37,769 bases of DNA from an uncultured Flavobacteriales bacterium (GCA_913031385.1 CAJWCT010000005.1:1-37769), one strand, 5' to 3'; numbered from the stretch's first letter, positions 1-10,277 are shown. Translations and numbers: made by a program. The notes: a model not told the origin generated them from the sequence alone.

Positions 1-2954
1 TTTTTAATTCCTAATTTATTCCAGTCAATTATTAGTTCTATGTTTTCATCTTTATCAGACCATGATCCAATTACAATGAGTACTTTGTCGTTGTGTTTAT
101 AGATTGTAGATTTAATTTTATTATTATCTATTTTAATTGGTGATTTTTCTACCCAGTAACCCAACATTTCACTATTTTCTATATCAAATTCCTTAAATAA
201 ATTCCAAATCGCTCCTGGGTTGTATATGTGATATACTCGAGTAGTCATCCCATATATTAGTCCATGATATGGTCTACCTCCTTTTTCAAGCATTTCACCT
301 GTTAGTCCAAATGGAATTCCAGAGACTTCTGTTAGCCAGTAATCAGGTTCTAGATCATACTGAAAATATTCACCAAACCATAACCTAGATATATATGGGA
401 AGTGTTCCATATAAAGAAATGCACTGTTAATAAATCCATCTCTATGGTTATATTGATTTGCTGAGTGAAGATCAATTACAAATGAATCTCTATGCTTATT
501 AAAAACATTTGCTATTCTTTTTACGGTTGCTCTGCTGAAGGCTATATCATCTAAGTAAAGACCATCAATTTTGTTATTTTTTGCAAGCCAGTTTATCCCT
601 TCTATGTAGTAATTTGTCCATCTTGAAGTTCCTTTATTTAGTATTGCAGCATCATTTACTTCTGTAGCGTGCCATGCTGAATGATAGTTTGATTTAAAGT
701 GTTCTTGTAACCAGCTATGTCCTCCTCCTTTGCCATCATTTAATATTTCATCTCCAAGACTTTTTAGTGCAAATAACTCATGGGCTTTATAGCTGAGTTC
801 TCGAATGGTATTGTAGAGTTTAACTCTAATTCCTTTACTATGTGCCTCTTCTATGTATGCTTTTTGTTTTTCTATGTTGTAGAATGGGTAATTAATGTAT
901 GGGTTTATTTCATTAGCATGGTGCACATTTACTATGGTTCCATTAAATTTAATTACTGAGTCTACTGGAACATATTTATGTACAAATCTTGTGTTGAAAT
1001 GTTCTTTAGTATCAATGGTTTTAAATGGTGTAATTAAAAATCTAATGTTAAAATTAAGCGTTTCACCCTCTTTCATAGACCTCTCTCCACTATAATTTTC
1101 TATGTTTACAATACCATTTTCTGATGTGATGTTAATTCCACCTTTTTTATTATTATACCATGAATTTGGAAGATTTAATGGCTTTGCCTGGTAAAAATTT
1201 GTATTTAGTGGACGTTCATAGGTTTCATCTCTTAGGACGTACTGAATTCCCTTATTAATGTTTCCTAACCATGCACCTTCTTGATGTTTTGTAACATCCC
1301 ATTTCCATGTAATATTTTCATTAAATTTTCCTCCTTTGAGTCCTAGTCCAAGTATGTACTTTGCAGCTTCTTTTTCCATTGGAATTTGAAGTTTTATGTC
1401 TTTGATATTAACATCTTTGTTTGCAATTATATTTATTTTATAATCTAGCATTCCATCGTATTCTAAGACACCTGATATATTCATAGTAAAATCATTAGAA
1501 ATGTTGGTAGATTTCCAATAAGTGCTACTTTTATGAGTTTGATTGATTTTATATGAATTTGTTTTCCATTCCACCTTCAAGTTATTTTTTCTAATAATAT
1601 CGAACTTTATTGGGTGGGCTAATATACCTTCTTTTTCTTCTTTTAATTTTGTCATTTCTTCAGTGAAATAGGAGAATATATTTTCTGGAAAACCAAAGTT
1701 ATTTAGTTTAATATCTCTACCAAGAATGCTAATTATATTATTAGATACACTCACTGGTGTAAATGGTTTAATGATGAAATCTTTACCTGTTCCTATTGTT
1801 GAATTTAACCATCTCATACGAGACATATTTTTAGGGTTATCATCACCATAGTTGGCAATGCCTTTATCAGATACATTTAATTCAACGAAGATAGTATCAG
1901 CTGTAAAATTTTTTGGATTAATTATGATTTGACTCATATAAGATCCTTTTTTTGTATTTTCTGGAATTTCTACTCCAAACCAAAGTGCTTGTGTTTTTCC
2001 ACTATTTACAGATATTGTTTTACTAAACTCTTTACCATTTAAATCTATCCCACCTTTATTAAAACAGGTGATCATTTCTTTCTTAATTTTGTATCCATTT
2101 TTGCTTTTAAAATCCAAGAAATTTATGTCGATATCTTCTAGTCTTTTATTTGGTGAAAAAATTCCAATTTGGAATGAATAAAATTCTCCCTTAAAAACAT
2201 TATCAGATATTCCGTTAATTTTTTTAGTTTCAGAAATCCATCGAAAAGGTAAGAAATCCACCATTTTTATGGGGTTTTCTCTATATTCTGGAAATAGATA
2301 ATAGTCTTTGGGAAAATTGTTTATGAATTTTGAGACTTCTTTTTTTGTGGCTATTACTTCCATAGGGTAGAAGCTATGGAAGTCATCTATGGCCTGCATG
2401 CTAATTATTTTTGCTTTTGCAATATTTGATACAGTTTCTAAATTTAATTTAACCTCTGATAACCAAGATTTATCTAAAGATTCTTTTGGTTTATTGTATG
2501 TAAGTTTTGGGTAGTATCCCCCTGTTGATGAGTGAGGGAGAAAGTATACATAATATGTATTTGATCCTTTATTTGGTTTAAAGATAAGATGTCCAAATTC
2601 GTTATTACTTTCAATGACATACTTTTTGTTAATTACTGTATTTGATTTTGTATCTACAATGATTATATCTTTTTCATTGGGCTGATTATCTCTTCTTCGC
2701 CATGGGATAATAGCTTGCGTTATATTATTTGATGGATCTGTTGTTTGTATAACGACTCTGTGATTTCCATAAGATTCAAATGCTTTAGTATAATTTGGGT
2801 GATCCCAGTTTCCACTTTCATAGATAAGTTCATAATTAGATGCAGGACTGTTTTTTTCACGAAAATTTATTGTTTCTGTATTTTTTTGTGAGCATGAAAA
2901 TGTAACAATGATAAATAGAGCAAGTAGTTTTTTGATATGTTTATATGTTTTCAA
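1..2954 (-). CDS. DUF6067/GH123_N-like glycoside hydrolase lipoprotein, 3' end missing
   Basis: This reading frame is absent from the ORF track, but it is open without a stop from the window edge to about 2954 on the minus strand (~984 codons). There is no ATG near the front; the best start is TTG at 2954, giving a lipoprotein signal peptide (LLALFIIVTFSC, then SQKN). It starts 5 nt after the stop of the GH95 gene, so it is the third gene of that operon. The first two thirds look like beta-rich domains. The last third is (beta/alpha)-barrel-like, with a motif GLYLDDIAFSR followed by TVKR, resembling the DUF6067/GH123_N group of Bacteroidota glycan-degrading proteins. The family name is from memory of motif and context, so the exact substrate is unknown. 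The protein is probably periplasmic or on the cell surface. The C-terminus lies outside the window. Confidence 0.75.
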   Translation of the reverse strand, partial: MKTYKHIKKLLALFIIVTFSCSQKNTETINFREKNSPASNYELIYESGNWDHPNYTKAFESYGNHRVVIQTTDPSNNITQAIIPWRRRDNQPNEKDIIIVDTKSNTVINKKYVIESNNEFGHLIFKPNKGSNTYYVYFLPHSSTGGYYPKLTYNKPKESLDKSWLSEVKLNLETVSNIAKAKIISMQAIDDFHSFYPMEVIATKKEVSKFINNFPKDYYLFPEYRENPIKMVDFLPFRWISETKKINGISDNVFKGEFYSFQIGIFSPNKRLEDIDINFLDFKSKNGYKIKKEMITCFNKGGIDLNGKEFSKTISVNSGKTQALWFGVEIPENTKKGSYMSQIIINPKNFTADTIFVELNVSDKGIANYGDDNPKNMSRMRWLNSTIGTGKDFIIKPFTPVSVSNNIISILGRDIKLNNFGFPENIFSYFTEEMTKLKEEKEGILAHPIKFDIIRKNNLKVEWKTNSYKINQTHKSSTYWKSTNISNDFTMNISGVLEYDGMLDYKINIIANKDVNIKDIKLQIPMEKEAAKYILGLGLKGGKFNENITWKWDVTKHQEGAWLGNINKGIQYVLRDETYERPLNTNFYQAKPLNLPNSWYNNKKGGINITSENGIVNIENYSGERSMKEGETLNFNIRFLITPFKTIDTKEHFNTRFVHKYVPVDSVIKFNGTIVNVHHANEINPYINYPFYNIEKQKAYIEEAHSKGIRVKLYNTIRELSYKAHELFALKSLGDEILNDGKGGGHSWLQEHFKSNYHSAWHATEVNDAAILNKGTSRWTNYYIEGINWLAKNNKIDGLYLDDIAFSRATVKRIANVFNKHRDSFVIDLHSANQYNHRDGFINSAFLYMEHFPYISRLWFGEYFQYDLEPDYWLTEVSGIPFGLTGEMLEKGGRPYHGLIYGMTTRVYHIYNPGAIWNLFKEFDIENSEMLGYWVEKSPIKIDNNKIKSTIYKHNDKVLIVIGSWSDKDENIELIIDWNKLGIK

Positions 2955-2959
2955 AATAG

Positions 2960-5431
2960 TTAATATTCTAAGTTGTACATCTGTCCTTTTTCAGTAGGAA
3001 ATTCTATGTATCCATTTTTGCTTTTAATTTGAACTTGATTTCCATTTGAAAAAACTTTTACTGTATTATTAGCACTGATTATACAATTTTTTCCTGCTTT
3101 TGAGAGTATTTCTACTTTTTTTGTAACACCATTTTCCCATTCTAAATTGAGTTCAAAAGCACCACGTGTACATACCCCATAAAATTTTCCTGAATTCCAT
3201 TCTTTAGGTAATGCTGGTAGCAATTGAATAACGTCTTCATGTGATTGAACTAACATCTCAGAAATAGCAGCTGTTACCCCTAAAGTACCATCTACTTGTA
3301 GTGGAGTATAGCATTTTGCAAATAGGGATAGATAGCACTGTTCTTGAAGGTATCCTTTATATATGGAGTTTGCACGATCTCCATCTGAAAGTCTTGCCCA
3401 TAACGCCATTTTCCAAGCTCTTGAAAAACCTGTTCCACCATCACCTCTCTGCTCAAGCACTGCTTTAATTGGATCTATTAATTCAGGGGTTTTTGCTGTA
3501 GAAAGTACATTTCCTGGAAATAATCCATACATATGCGAAAAATGTCTGTGTTTATCTTCTAACTGTCCAAAATCTTCCATCCATTCTTGTAAGGTACCGT
3601 CTTCACCTACTTGTGAAGGAACTAAACGTTCTCTAGCATTTAATACTTTATCTGCATATTCTCTATCTTTTTTTAGAATCTCTGTGGCTTTTCCATAGTA
3701 GCTAAATAAGTCTTTTAAAATTTGTATGTCCATGGTGGCTCCTGCAGTTATGGTTGTAAAATAATACATCCCCGTTACCTCATCATAGAAATATTCATAC
3801 CCAGGACCTTCAGGTGGATTTTCTGGTGAATTTGATGGATTTGTAACCAACCATTTTCCATTTGGATGTTCTACAAGAAATCCCATGAAAAAGTCAACAG
3901 AACCTTTTATAATCGGGTATATTTTTTTTAAAAAATTAATATCTTGGGTATATAAGTAATGTTCCCATATATGTGTTGTCAGCCATGCTCCACCAACGGT
4001 AAATGTTCCCCATGTAGGTCCATCCATTGGTGCTGCTACACGCCAAATATCTGTGTTTTGGTGAAATACCCATCCTTTTGACCCATAATGTTCTTTTGCA
4101 ACTTCAGCTCCTTGATCAGTAAGTTCTTCAATCATTTTAAATAATGGTTGGGTTAATTCAGAAAGATTGGATGCTTCTGCTGGCCAGTAATTCATTTCGG
4201 TGTTTATATTGGTTGTGTACTTAGAATCCCATGAAGGATTCATGTCTTCATTCCATATTCCTTGTAAATTAGTTGGCTGTGTTCCAGGTCTGCTTGAAGA
4301 AATTAATATATACCTACCAAACTGATAAGATAAGGATGCCATTTGTGGATCTGGATCTTTTTGTATACTTATCATTCTTTCATCTGTAGGAAGAAAAGAA
4401 GTAGGAGTAACTGGTAAGTTTAAGCTTACACGACTAAATAGATTTTGATAATCTTCTACAGAACTTTCTCGTATTGTCTTATAATCTTTGTCTTTTAAAT
4501 TGTTTAAGTAATTTTGAACACGGATTTTTTCATTTCCACTGACATCTTTATAATTATTAAAATTTGTAGCAGCGGCAAAGTAAATGGTGACAGAATTAGC
4601 GTTATCAACATGTATACGTGTTCCTTTTCTTTCTACTTTTCCACCTTCAGGGTGTACTTGTAGTCGTGCTTCGTATTTAAGTTTTCCATCTATTCCTAGA
4701 TAGTCAGCAGATTTTCCAGTAAGAATTAATTCATTTTCACCTTCTCCATCCATACGAAAATAGTCTGTTGCATAATTAGAATGTGCACTATTTCTTACTC
4801 CTCTTAATTCGGTTTCAAAACTAACCATTCCTGGTTCACTCGCAGTTAATCTAATAGCAATCGTTTGGTCTACATGTGAAGAAAAAACTTCGCGCAGGTA
4901 AGTAACACCATTGATTGTGTATTCTACACCTGTAATACCTTCGGAGAGATCTAACCATCTCTTGTAATTTTCTGATTCTTGATCCTCATTAAAAAATAGA
5001 TGCAGATTAGCGAGAGACTGGTATTTTTGTTGTTCAACAGGGTAACCCATTAAATGTCTACCAAATAGTTTATGTGCTTCAATAGGTTTTCCTTCGAAAA
5101 TAAGTTTTTGTATTTTAGGTAATACTTTATAACCCCCCTTTACCACTGTAGAATAGGGACCTCCTGACCAGTACGTATCTTCATTTAATTGTATTCTTTC
5201 TTCTTTAATACCTCCAAAAACCATAGCACCAAGTCTCCCATTTCCTACGGGTAGTGCCTTTTCCCATTCTTTTGCTGGTTTAGTGTACCACATTAATGTA
5301 GAAGGATTAAAAGATTTCTTTACGATACTCTCGGTTATTGGGCTTAAAAATGTAGAATTATCTATATTTTGTGTTTTTTCATCATTTTTGCAAGAAATTA
5401 ATATAATACAGAAAAAAAGTATCATTCTCAT
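2960..5431 (-). CDS. GH95 family alpha-L-fucosidase / alpha-L-galactosidase, lipoprotein
   Basis: This is an exo-acting inverting glycosidase that removes terminal alpha-L-fucose (or alpha-L-galactose) from glycans. Family GH95 is clear from the N-terminal signature PVGNGRLGAMVFGG plus LNEDTYWSGGP, the catalytic region NINTEMNYWPAE near residue 425, SNSPENPP near 550 (carrying the likely acid Glu) and QVDGTLGVT near 730. Length (~820-838 aa) fits the family. The ORF track begins at 5476, but the Met at 5431 gives a short, typical lipoprotein signal (MRMILFFCIILISC), so I prefer it; the 5476 start would add 15 hydrophilic residues. The gene lies just downstream of GH78 and 5 nt upstream of the DUF6067-like gene. 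Fucosidase and L-galactosidase members cannot be told apart by eye. Confidence 0.93.
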   Translation of the reverse strand: MRMILFFCIILISCKNDEKTQNIDNSTFLSPITESIVKKSFNPSTLMWYTKPAKEWEKALPVGNGRLGAMVFGGIKEERIQLNEDTYWSGGPYSTVVKGGYKVLPKIQKLIFEGKPIEAHKLFGRHLMGYPVEQQKYQSLANLHLFFNEDQESENYKRWLDLSEGITGVEYTINGVTYLREVFSSHVDQTIAIRLTASEPGMVSFETELRGVRNSAHSNYATDYFRMDGEGENELILTGKSADYLGIDGKLKYEARLQVHPEGGKVERKGTRIHVDNANSVTIYFAAATNFNNYKDVSGNEKIRVQNYLNNLKDKDYKTIRESSVEDYQNLFSRVSLNLPVTPTSFLPTDERMISIQKDPDPQMASLSYQFGRYILISSSRPGTQPTNLQGIWNEDMNPSWDSKYTTNINTEMNYWPAEASNLSELTQPLFKMIEELTDQGAEVAKEHYGSKGWVFHQNTDIWRVAAPMDGPTWGTFTVGGAWLTTHIWEHYLYTQDINFLKKIYPIIKGSVDFFMGFLVEHPNGKWLVTNPSNSPENPPEGPGYEYFYDEVTGMYYFTTITAGATMDIQILKDLFSYYGKATEILKKDREYADKVLNARERLVPSQVGEDGTLQEWMEDFGQLEDKHRHFSHMYGLFPGNVLSTAKTPELIDPIKAVLEQRGDGGTGFSRAWKMALWARLSDGDRANSIYKGYLQEQCYLSLFAKCYTPLQVDGTLGVTAAISEMLVQSHEDVIQLLPALPKEWNSGKFYGVCTRGAFELNLEWENGVTKKVEILSKAGKNCIISANNTVKVFSNGNQVQIKSKNGYIEFPTEKGQMYNLEY

Positions 5432-5494
5432 ATTTAAATGGTTTATGTTGTTATCAAATTTATGATTTAAAATCATTATATCAATATTTTAATT

Positions 5495-7906
5495 TTAATC
5501 TGAAACTGTAATTACATAGTCTCCATTATTTAATCTGAATTTTCCACTTTCAAGACCATTGATATCTTTTACTTCGATATTGTTTGATCTGATTTTTATT
5601 TGTTGTGAAAAAGAAACTGGTAATGAGACATTAGCAATACTGCCTTTGGGAATTGATATTTCATAACGATATGATTCTGAAGATTCTTTTTTCCAATTGG
5701 ATACAATTTTCCCAAAAGGAGAGTTATAGGTAGAGTTTACATGATCAAGTCCTTTTGGTGTTGAAGGATTTAGAATAAATTCTTTAAACCCAGGATGTTT
5801 TGGGTCGGGTCGTATTCCACCCAACCAACGATAATACCATTCTGTTACTACTCCAAACATAGGATGTGAGTTTGAAAAATAGTTATCACTTTCTTTCCAA
5901 GTTTCCCAAATTGTAGTAGCTCCCTGATCTATCATATATCCCCAGCCTGGATATTCTGTACTGTTTACAACATTAAAGACAGCTTCAGGAGATATGTGTT
6001 TGGAAAGTGTTTCTAGTATGTATTTGGTTCCAAAAATACCTGTGCTAAAATGTGCTGAAGGACCATTTTCTACAGCTTTTAATAGAGAATCTTTTGCAGC
6101 TTCAATCTCATTATTAGGGATAATATTATGATAGAGTAATGAGGAGAATAAAGTTTGACGGTTAATTTCTCCTTTAACTGGCTGATCCCAGAATTTAGCT
6201 TTTATTATTTTTTCAAGTTTTTGGGATAGATTATTATATTTCTTTTCATTTAGTTTATCGTTCATTAGCGAAGAAAATAATTTCATAATTCGAGCAGACT
6301 GGAGGTAATGCAGTGTGCCTGTTAATTCTACAGGAACAGGCTCTAATGATTCGTGATCACTTAGGCCTTTATCAACAATACCATTGGGATGAATTCTTTC
6401 AGCTTTATCCATCCACTCATTGTTTAGTGTATATAGTTCTTTAATAATTTCTGTGTCGTTATAGTATAGGTATAGGTAGTACTGGGTTATAAGGAATGCT
6501 GATTCCCAACTTAGCCCACAATAGTTTATTCCTACAAATGGAGCAGTATCAATAAATATAGAATCATTCATTGCATCCACCCAATCGTATATGGTTTTAC
6601 GGTAAAATGACTGCATGTCAAAATTATATATAAAAGATTCACTAGTAGCATTTAAATCTCCACCATACCCAAATTTTTCTCTTGCTGGACAGTCAGATTG
6701 TACGCTGATAAGATTTGCTAAGAACGTTCTCTTAGCTGCTTCTTGTATTGAATTTAATAGCTCTGAAGAAGAAGAGAAACTACTTTCATTAGTCACGTTA
6801 GAATGCATAGATAGTCCAATGATATCTGATATTTCAGGTTTTTTCTTTAGACCATCGATATCCATATATCGATAGGCGTGGTAGGTAAATTCAGGTTTGT
6901 ACCATGTACTTGTATTCTCACCAATTATGTAGCTGTCTGTCTGCCATGCAATTTCAGGAGCTCCTGGACCGCCAGTACCTTTATTTTTGATTTGGCCAGT
7001 TACGGCAGTCATAGTATTCAGTGTTCCATCGTTATAAATTCTTTCACCAAATCTAAAAGTAATAGTATCATCTGTGTTTCCAGATATCTTTATTTTGTAG
7101 GTACCAGTAAAATTTTCACCCATATCAACAACCCATACTCCTGGTCCAGAAGAATAGATATCTTTAGGAACTATCTCTTTAGTTATTTGAACGGGTGGGA
7201 AGAAAGTTTTTTCAAGCTTTCCACCAGGAGAATCGCTTACTTGCACATTTTTCCATGATTTATCATCAAAACCTGGAGCACTCCATTTTTTTATTTCTTT
7301 TCTTGCATCATAGTATGTACCTATATAAACACTGTTTTTTATTATTGGTCCATAAGCATATTTCCATGAGGAATCAGAAACTATTTCTTTAGATTTTCCA
7401 TCGTTATATGTAATAATTAGTTTTGATATGAAACTAGGTTTTCCAACGTTGATCTCCTTTCTTAGATTTATTCTACCCCACATTTTAAGTGGAAGAGGAT
7501 TGTAAAAACCATTTCCAAGAGATACCCCTAAGCAATTTTCACCATTTTTAATGAGTGAAGTAACATCGTACTCACTATAGTATATTTTTTTTGTGTAGTC
7601 AGTCCATGCTGGATCTAGCACATTTTTTCCTACTCTTTTTTCATTTATCGTGGCAATGTAATAACCGGCGGAAGTAATATAAAGTTTTGCATTTTTAATG
7701 GATTTATTTACACTAAACTCTTTGCGAAAAAGAGGAGATGGATCCTCTAGGTAGAATAAGGAATCAGTTTCTGGCAATTTTCTACTATCCTGAATCCATT
7801 TTGCATTGCCATCATTGAAAACAATTTCTTCTTTTATTTTTTTTACTTCAGAGCATGAAAATGTGAAAATAGCAGTTACTAAAAAAAGATTTTTAATATG
7901 GGTCAT
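5495..7906 (-). CDS. GH78 family alpha-L-rhamnosidase, lipoprotein
   Basis: The enzyme releases terminal alpha-L-rhamnose from glycans. The N-terminal lipobox FTFSC predicts export and lipid anchoring. After it come beta domains with GYYIATINEKRVG and a DPAWTDYTKKIYYS segment, typical of the rhamnosidase N-terminal carbohydrate-binding domain. The catalytic (alpha/alpha)6 barrel follows, with CPAREKFGYGGDL near residue 405 (the conserved acid region) and GATTIWETW near 667 (the probable general base Glu), then a C-terminal beta domain with a typical PDPKHPGFKEF segment. Length 803 aa is normal for the family. It is the first gene of the minus-strand GH78-GH95-DUF6067 operon. The promoter must lie between its start and the terminator near 8004, but I could not identify a convincing -7 box there. 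Confidence 0.93.
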   Translation of the reverse strand: MTHIKNLFLVTAIFTFSCSEVKKIKEEIVFNDGNAKWIQDSRKLPETDSLFYLEDPSPLFRKEFSVNKSIKNAKLYITSAGYYIATINEKRVGKNVLDPAWTDYTKKIYYSEYDVTSLIKNGENCLGVSLGNGFYNPLPLKMWGRINLRKEINVGKPSFISKLIITYNDGKSKEIVSDSSWKYAYGPIIKNSVYIGTYYDARKEIKKWSAPGFDDKSWKNVQVSDSPGGKLEKTFFPPVQITKEIVPKDIYSSGPGVWVVDMGENFTGTYKIKISGNTDDTITFRFGERIYNDGTLNTMTAVTGQIKNKGTGGPGAPEIAWQTDSYIIGENTSTWYKPEFTYHAYRYMDIDGLKKKPEISDIIGLSMHSNVTNESSFSSSSELLNSIQEAAKRTFLANLISVQSDCPAREKFGYGGDLNATSESFIYNFDMQSFYRKTIYDWVDAMNDSIFIDTAPFVGINYCGLSWESAFLITQYYLYLYYNDTEIIKELYTLNNEWMDKAERIHPNGIVDKGLSDHESLEPVPVELTGTLHYLQSARIMKLFSSLMNDKLNEKKYNNLSQKLEKIIKAKFWDQPVKGEINRQTLFSSLLYHNIIPNNEIEAAKDSLLKAVENGPSAHFSTGIFGTKYILETLSKHISPEAVFNVVNSTEYPGWGYMIDQGATTIWETWKESDNYFSNSHPMFGVVTEWYYRWLGGIRPDPKHPGFKEFILNPSTPKGLDHVNSTYNSPFGKIVSNWKKESSESYRYEISIPKGSIANVSLPVSFSQQIKIRSNNIEVKDINGLESGKFRLNNGDYVITVSD

Positions 7907-8003
7907 TAGGAATTAATTTATAGTAAAGTAATTAATTTCAATATAATGATAGTTTTTAATTATAGTAAAATGGAAATAAATGTTTTTCTTTTTTTTGATA
8001 TAT

Positions 8004-8035
8004 AAAAAAACCCAACGTTTAGTTGGGTTTTTAAT
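8004..8035 (-). terminator. Rho-independent terminator of the NTF2-like gene
   Basis: A perfect 9-bp inverted repeat (AAACCCAAC / GTTGGGTTT, 5-nt loop, 8008-8030) is flanked by an A tract on the left and a T tract on the right, so it can act in both directions. It lies about 20 nt past the stop of the minus-strand gene ending at 8054 and separates that gene from the GH78 operon, which therefore needs its own promoter. Confidence 0.85.
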
Positions 8036-8053
8036 ATTATAAGTTGGTAATTT

Positions 8054-8587
8054 TTAGTCTTGTAGAGACATCATCATTCCAGTAGCATCAAAGTAATCTC
8101 CCACAGTAAGAATTAAACCATTTTCATCAAAATCCCAGTAATGATAAGATCTAAGAGTTACATCTTTTTGAGATTCAGTATGTGTAGCTGTCCATACCCC
8201 ATAAACTCTAACACTTCCATTTAAATTACCTAATGAATCACTTCCTGGTAACCAGTAAGTAACATTAAAATTCATGTTTTCAAATTCATCTTGATATCCT
8301 TTAATATCGCTAATAAAGCCATCTTTATCTTGCATCTCTGAACCATATCTTGGGGGTTCATGTTGTAAATCATCAGATAGCAATGCTATTTGAGATTCTA
8401 AATCTTCAACTTCATGCAGTTGCATAAATTTTTGAGCAACTTCTAAATTTGCTGCATAATTTTCATTTGTGTTGTGATCATGATCACTAGCTGCATTGTC
8501 AACATCAACTCCGTCAGCTGTGTATAAGTATGCTATGACAAAACCTACTAAAAAAGCTACTAAAGTCATTAAATTAATATTTTTCAT
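8054..8587 (-). CDS. Membrane-anchored NTF2/SnoaL-like protein
   Basis: A 177-aa protein with an N-terminal membrane segment (LMTLVAFLVGFVIAYLY, residues 5-21) and a short acidic/His linker (SDHDHN). A C-terminal domain of about 130 residues follows, whose alternating helices and strands resemble the cone-shaped NTF2/SnoaL fold (VAQKFMQLHEVEDLESQIALLSDD, then GVWTATHTES and SYHYWDFDENGLI). It is probably held on the outer face of the inner membrane. The fold is used for small-molecule binding or catalysis and gives no specific function here. The gene stands alone with its own terminator and is divergent from the sulfatase gene. Confidence 0.75.
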   Translation of the reverse strand: MKNINLMTLVAFLVGFVIAYLYTADGVDVDNAASDHDHNTNENYAANLEVAQKFMQLHEVEDLESQIALLSDDLQHEPPRYGSEMQDKDGFISDIKGYQDEFENMNFNVTYWLPGSDSLGNLNGSVRVYGVWTATHTESQKDVTLRSYHYWDFDENGLILTVGDYFDATGMMMSLQD

Positions 8588-8738
8588 TGTAAATAAATTT
8601 ATAGTTTTAAAAAATTAAAGCTCAAGATTAACTATAAATCGTTAATATTTTGTTCTTTAAGAATATTATTTTTCAAATTTTAGTTATTTAATAGAGACCA
8701 TAAATTAATAATCTTAAAAAATTTATTATATTCATTAT
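8588..8738. promoter_or_regulatory. Divergent intergenic region between NTF2-like gene and sulfatase operon
   Basis: These 151 very AT-rich bases separate two divergently transcribed genes and must hold both promoters. I see no full TAnnTTTG box with a TTG about 19 nt upstream on either strand; the nearest are TAATATTTTG on the plus strand and TAAAATTTG on the minus strand, both with the wrong internal spacing. No operator or riboswitch is obvious. Confidence 0.35.
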
Positions 8739-10277
8739 ATGGTAAAGAGATTATTTATTTTTCTTGTTACTTCTACATTTTTTTTCTCATGTGAGATGTT
8801 TATTCCTGATTTTTCTAAAGAAAATCCAAATGTTATTTTGTTTTTTGTTGATGATTTAGGATATGGAGAATTAGGAGTTTATGGACAGAGAATAATTCAG
8901 ACAAGAAATATTGATGCTTTAGCAAATAATGGAGTGCTATTTACTCAATTTTATTCAGGATCACCTGTTTGTGCTCCGTCTAGAAGTGTTCTATTAACAG
9001 GAATGCATTCGGGTCATACTTACATAAGGGGTAATCATGAATGGGGTGAAAGGGGTGATGTGTGGAGTTATGAAAAGATGTCTGAAGATTCTAATTTAGA
9101 GGGTCAATATCCTATTAAAAAAAGTACTATAACTTTAAGTAAAGTGCTATCAGAAGGTGGATATAAGACTGGTATGGTTGGGAAATGGGGTCTTGGTGGA
9201 CCAAACTCAACTTCTGTACCAACTACTATGGGATTTGATTATTTTTATGGTTACAACTGTCAGAGAATAGCACATAATCTATATCCTCCCCATTTGTGGG
9301 AAAATGAAAATAAAGTACTCTTGGATAACGAATTAGTGTCACCTAGAACAAAACTGGATGAAGGTGCTGACCCATATGATGATAGTAGTTATGATTTATT
9401 TTTTCAAAATGATTATGCCCCAGATCTTATGCATCAGAAGGCATTAGAATTTATAAATGAGAATAAAAATGATCCTTTTTTTCTTTACTATGCGTCTCCA
9501 TTACCTCACGCTCCTCTACAAGTTCCTAAGCCACTAATAGAAAAGTATAAAAATTTAATTGGAAAAGAAGAACCATACCTTGGAGATAATGGCTACTTCC
9601 CTCATAGAAATCCAAAAGCTGCTTATGCTGCTATGATTGAATACATTGACATTCAGGTTGGTGAAATCATTCAGAAATTAAAGGATGAGGGGATATATGA
9701 GAATACAATAATTATGTTTACAAGCGATAATGGTCCAACTTATGCTGGTGGTGTTGATGCTAATTATTTTAATAGTACTGGAATTTTTCAAAATGATAAA
9801 AGTAGAATGAAAGGGTATACTTATGAGGGTGGTATAAGGGTACCATTTATTGTCTCATGGCCAGAAAAAATAAAAAATAATAGAGTAGAAAATGAGATTT
9901 CTGCTAGTTATGATTTGTTTCCTACTATATGTGATATGATTAAAATTCCTTATCCTAAGACCCTTGATGGAATCAGCTTAAAATCGACAATATTAAATGA
10001 AGGAAATCAAAATCATCATGAATATTTATATTGGGAATTTCCTGCATATAATGGTCAACAGGCCATAAGATTAGGGAAATGGAAGGCAATTAGAAATAAT
10101 ATTTTTAAAGGAAATAAGTCCATTGAATTGTATGATTTAGAAAAGGATTTAAAAGAGACTAATGATTTAGCAGACTCTAATCCAACTATTATTAAGAAAG
10201 TTGAAGAAATATTTCTTAAAGAACATGTTAAGTCAGAGATAGATAGATTTAGGCTTGGTTATATTGATGAAGAATAA
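8739..10277 (+). CDS. Exported Cys-type sulfatase (S1 family), lipoprotein
   Basis: A sulfatase that hydrolyses sulfate esters, probably on a sulfated polysaccharide. The lipoprotein signal FFFSC precedes the alkaline-phosphatase-fold domain. Metal-binding Asp38/Asp39 are in FFVDDLGYG. The formylglycine motif is CAPSRSVLLTG with Cys78 as the residue to be oxidised. PLPHAPLQ and TSDNGP provide further active-site His, Asp and Asn, and EGGIRVPFIVSWP marks the C-terminal part. Length 512 aa is typical. It is first in a plus-strand operon: DUF1080 starts immediately after its stop codon, followed by a formylglycine-generating enzyme that could activate it. The exact S1 subfamily cannot be assigned by eye. 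Confidence 0.93.
   Translation: MVKRLFIFLVTSTFFFSCEMFIPDFSKENPNVILFFVDDLGYGELGVYGQRIIQTRNIDALANNGVLFTQFYSGSPVCAPSRSVLLTGMHSGHTYIRGNHEWGERGDVWSYEKMSEDSNLEGQYPIKKSTITLSKVLSEGGYKTGMVGKWGLGGPNSTSVPTTMGFDYFYGYNCQRIAHNLYPPHLWENENKVLLDNELVSPRTKLDEGADPYDDSSYDLFFQNDYAPDLMHQKALEFINENKNDPFFLYYASPLPHAPLQVPKPLIEKYKNLIGKEEPYLGDNGYFPHRNPKAAYAAMIEYIDIQVGEIIQKLKDEGIYENTIIMFTSDNGPTYAGGVDANYFNSTGIFQNDKSRMKGYTYEGGIRVPFIVSWPEKIKNNRVENEISASYDLFPTICDMIKIPYPKTLDGISLKSTILNEGNQNHHEYLYWEFPAYNGQQAIRLGKWKAIRNNIFKGNKSIELYDLEKDLKETNDLADSNPTIIKKVEEIFLKEHVKSEIDRFRLGYIDEE

Noticed and set aside
895-1095. 66-aa plus-strand ORF in the track
   Set aside because: It is a shadow of the DUF6067-like frame on the minus strand, which is open across the whole region.
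6615-7392. Plus-strand ORFs of 86, 126 and 65 aa
   Set aside because: All lie inside the GH78 gene on the other strand and have no recognisable domain.
7907-8003. TATATTG as -7 box for the GH78 operon on the minus strand
   Set aside because: It differs from TAnnTTTG and has no TTG at the right distance, so I did not list it as a promoter.
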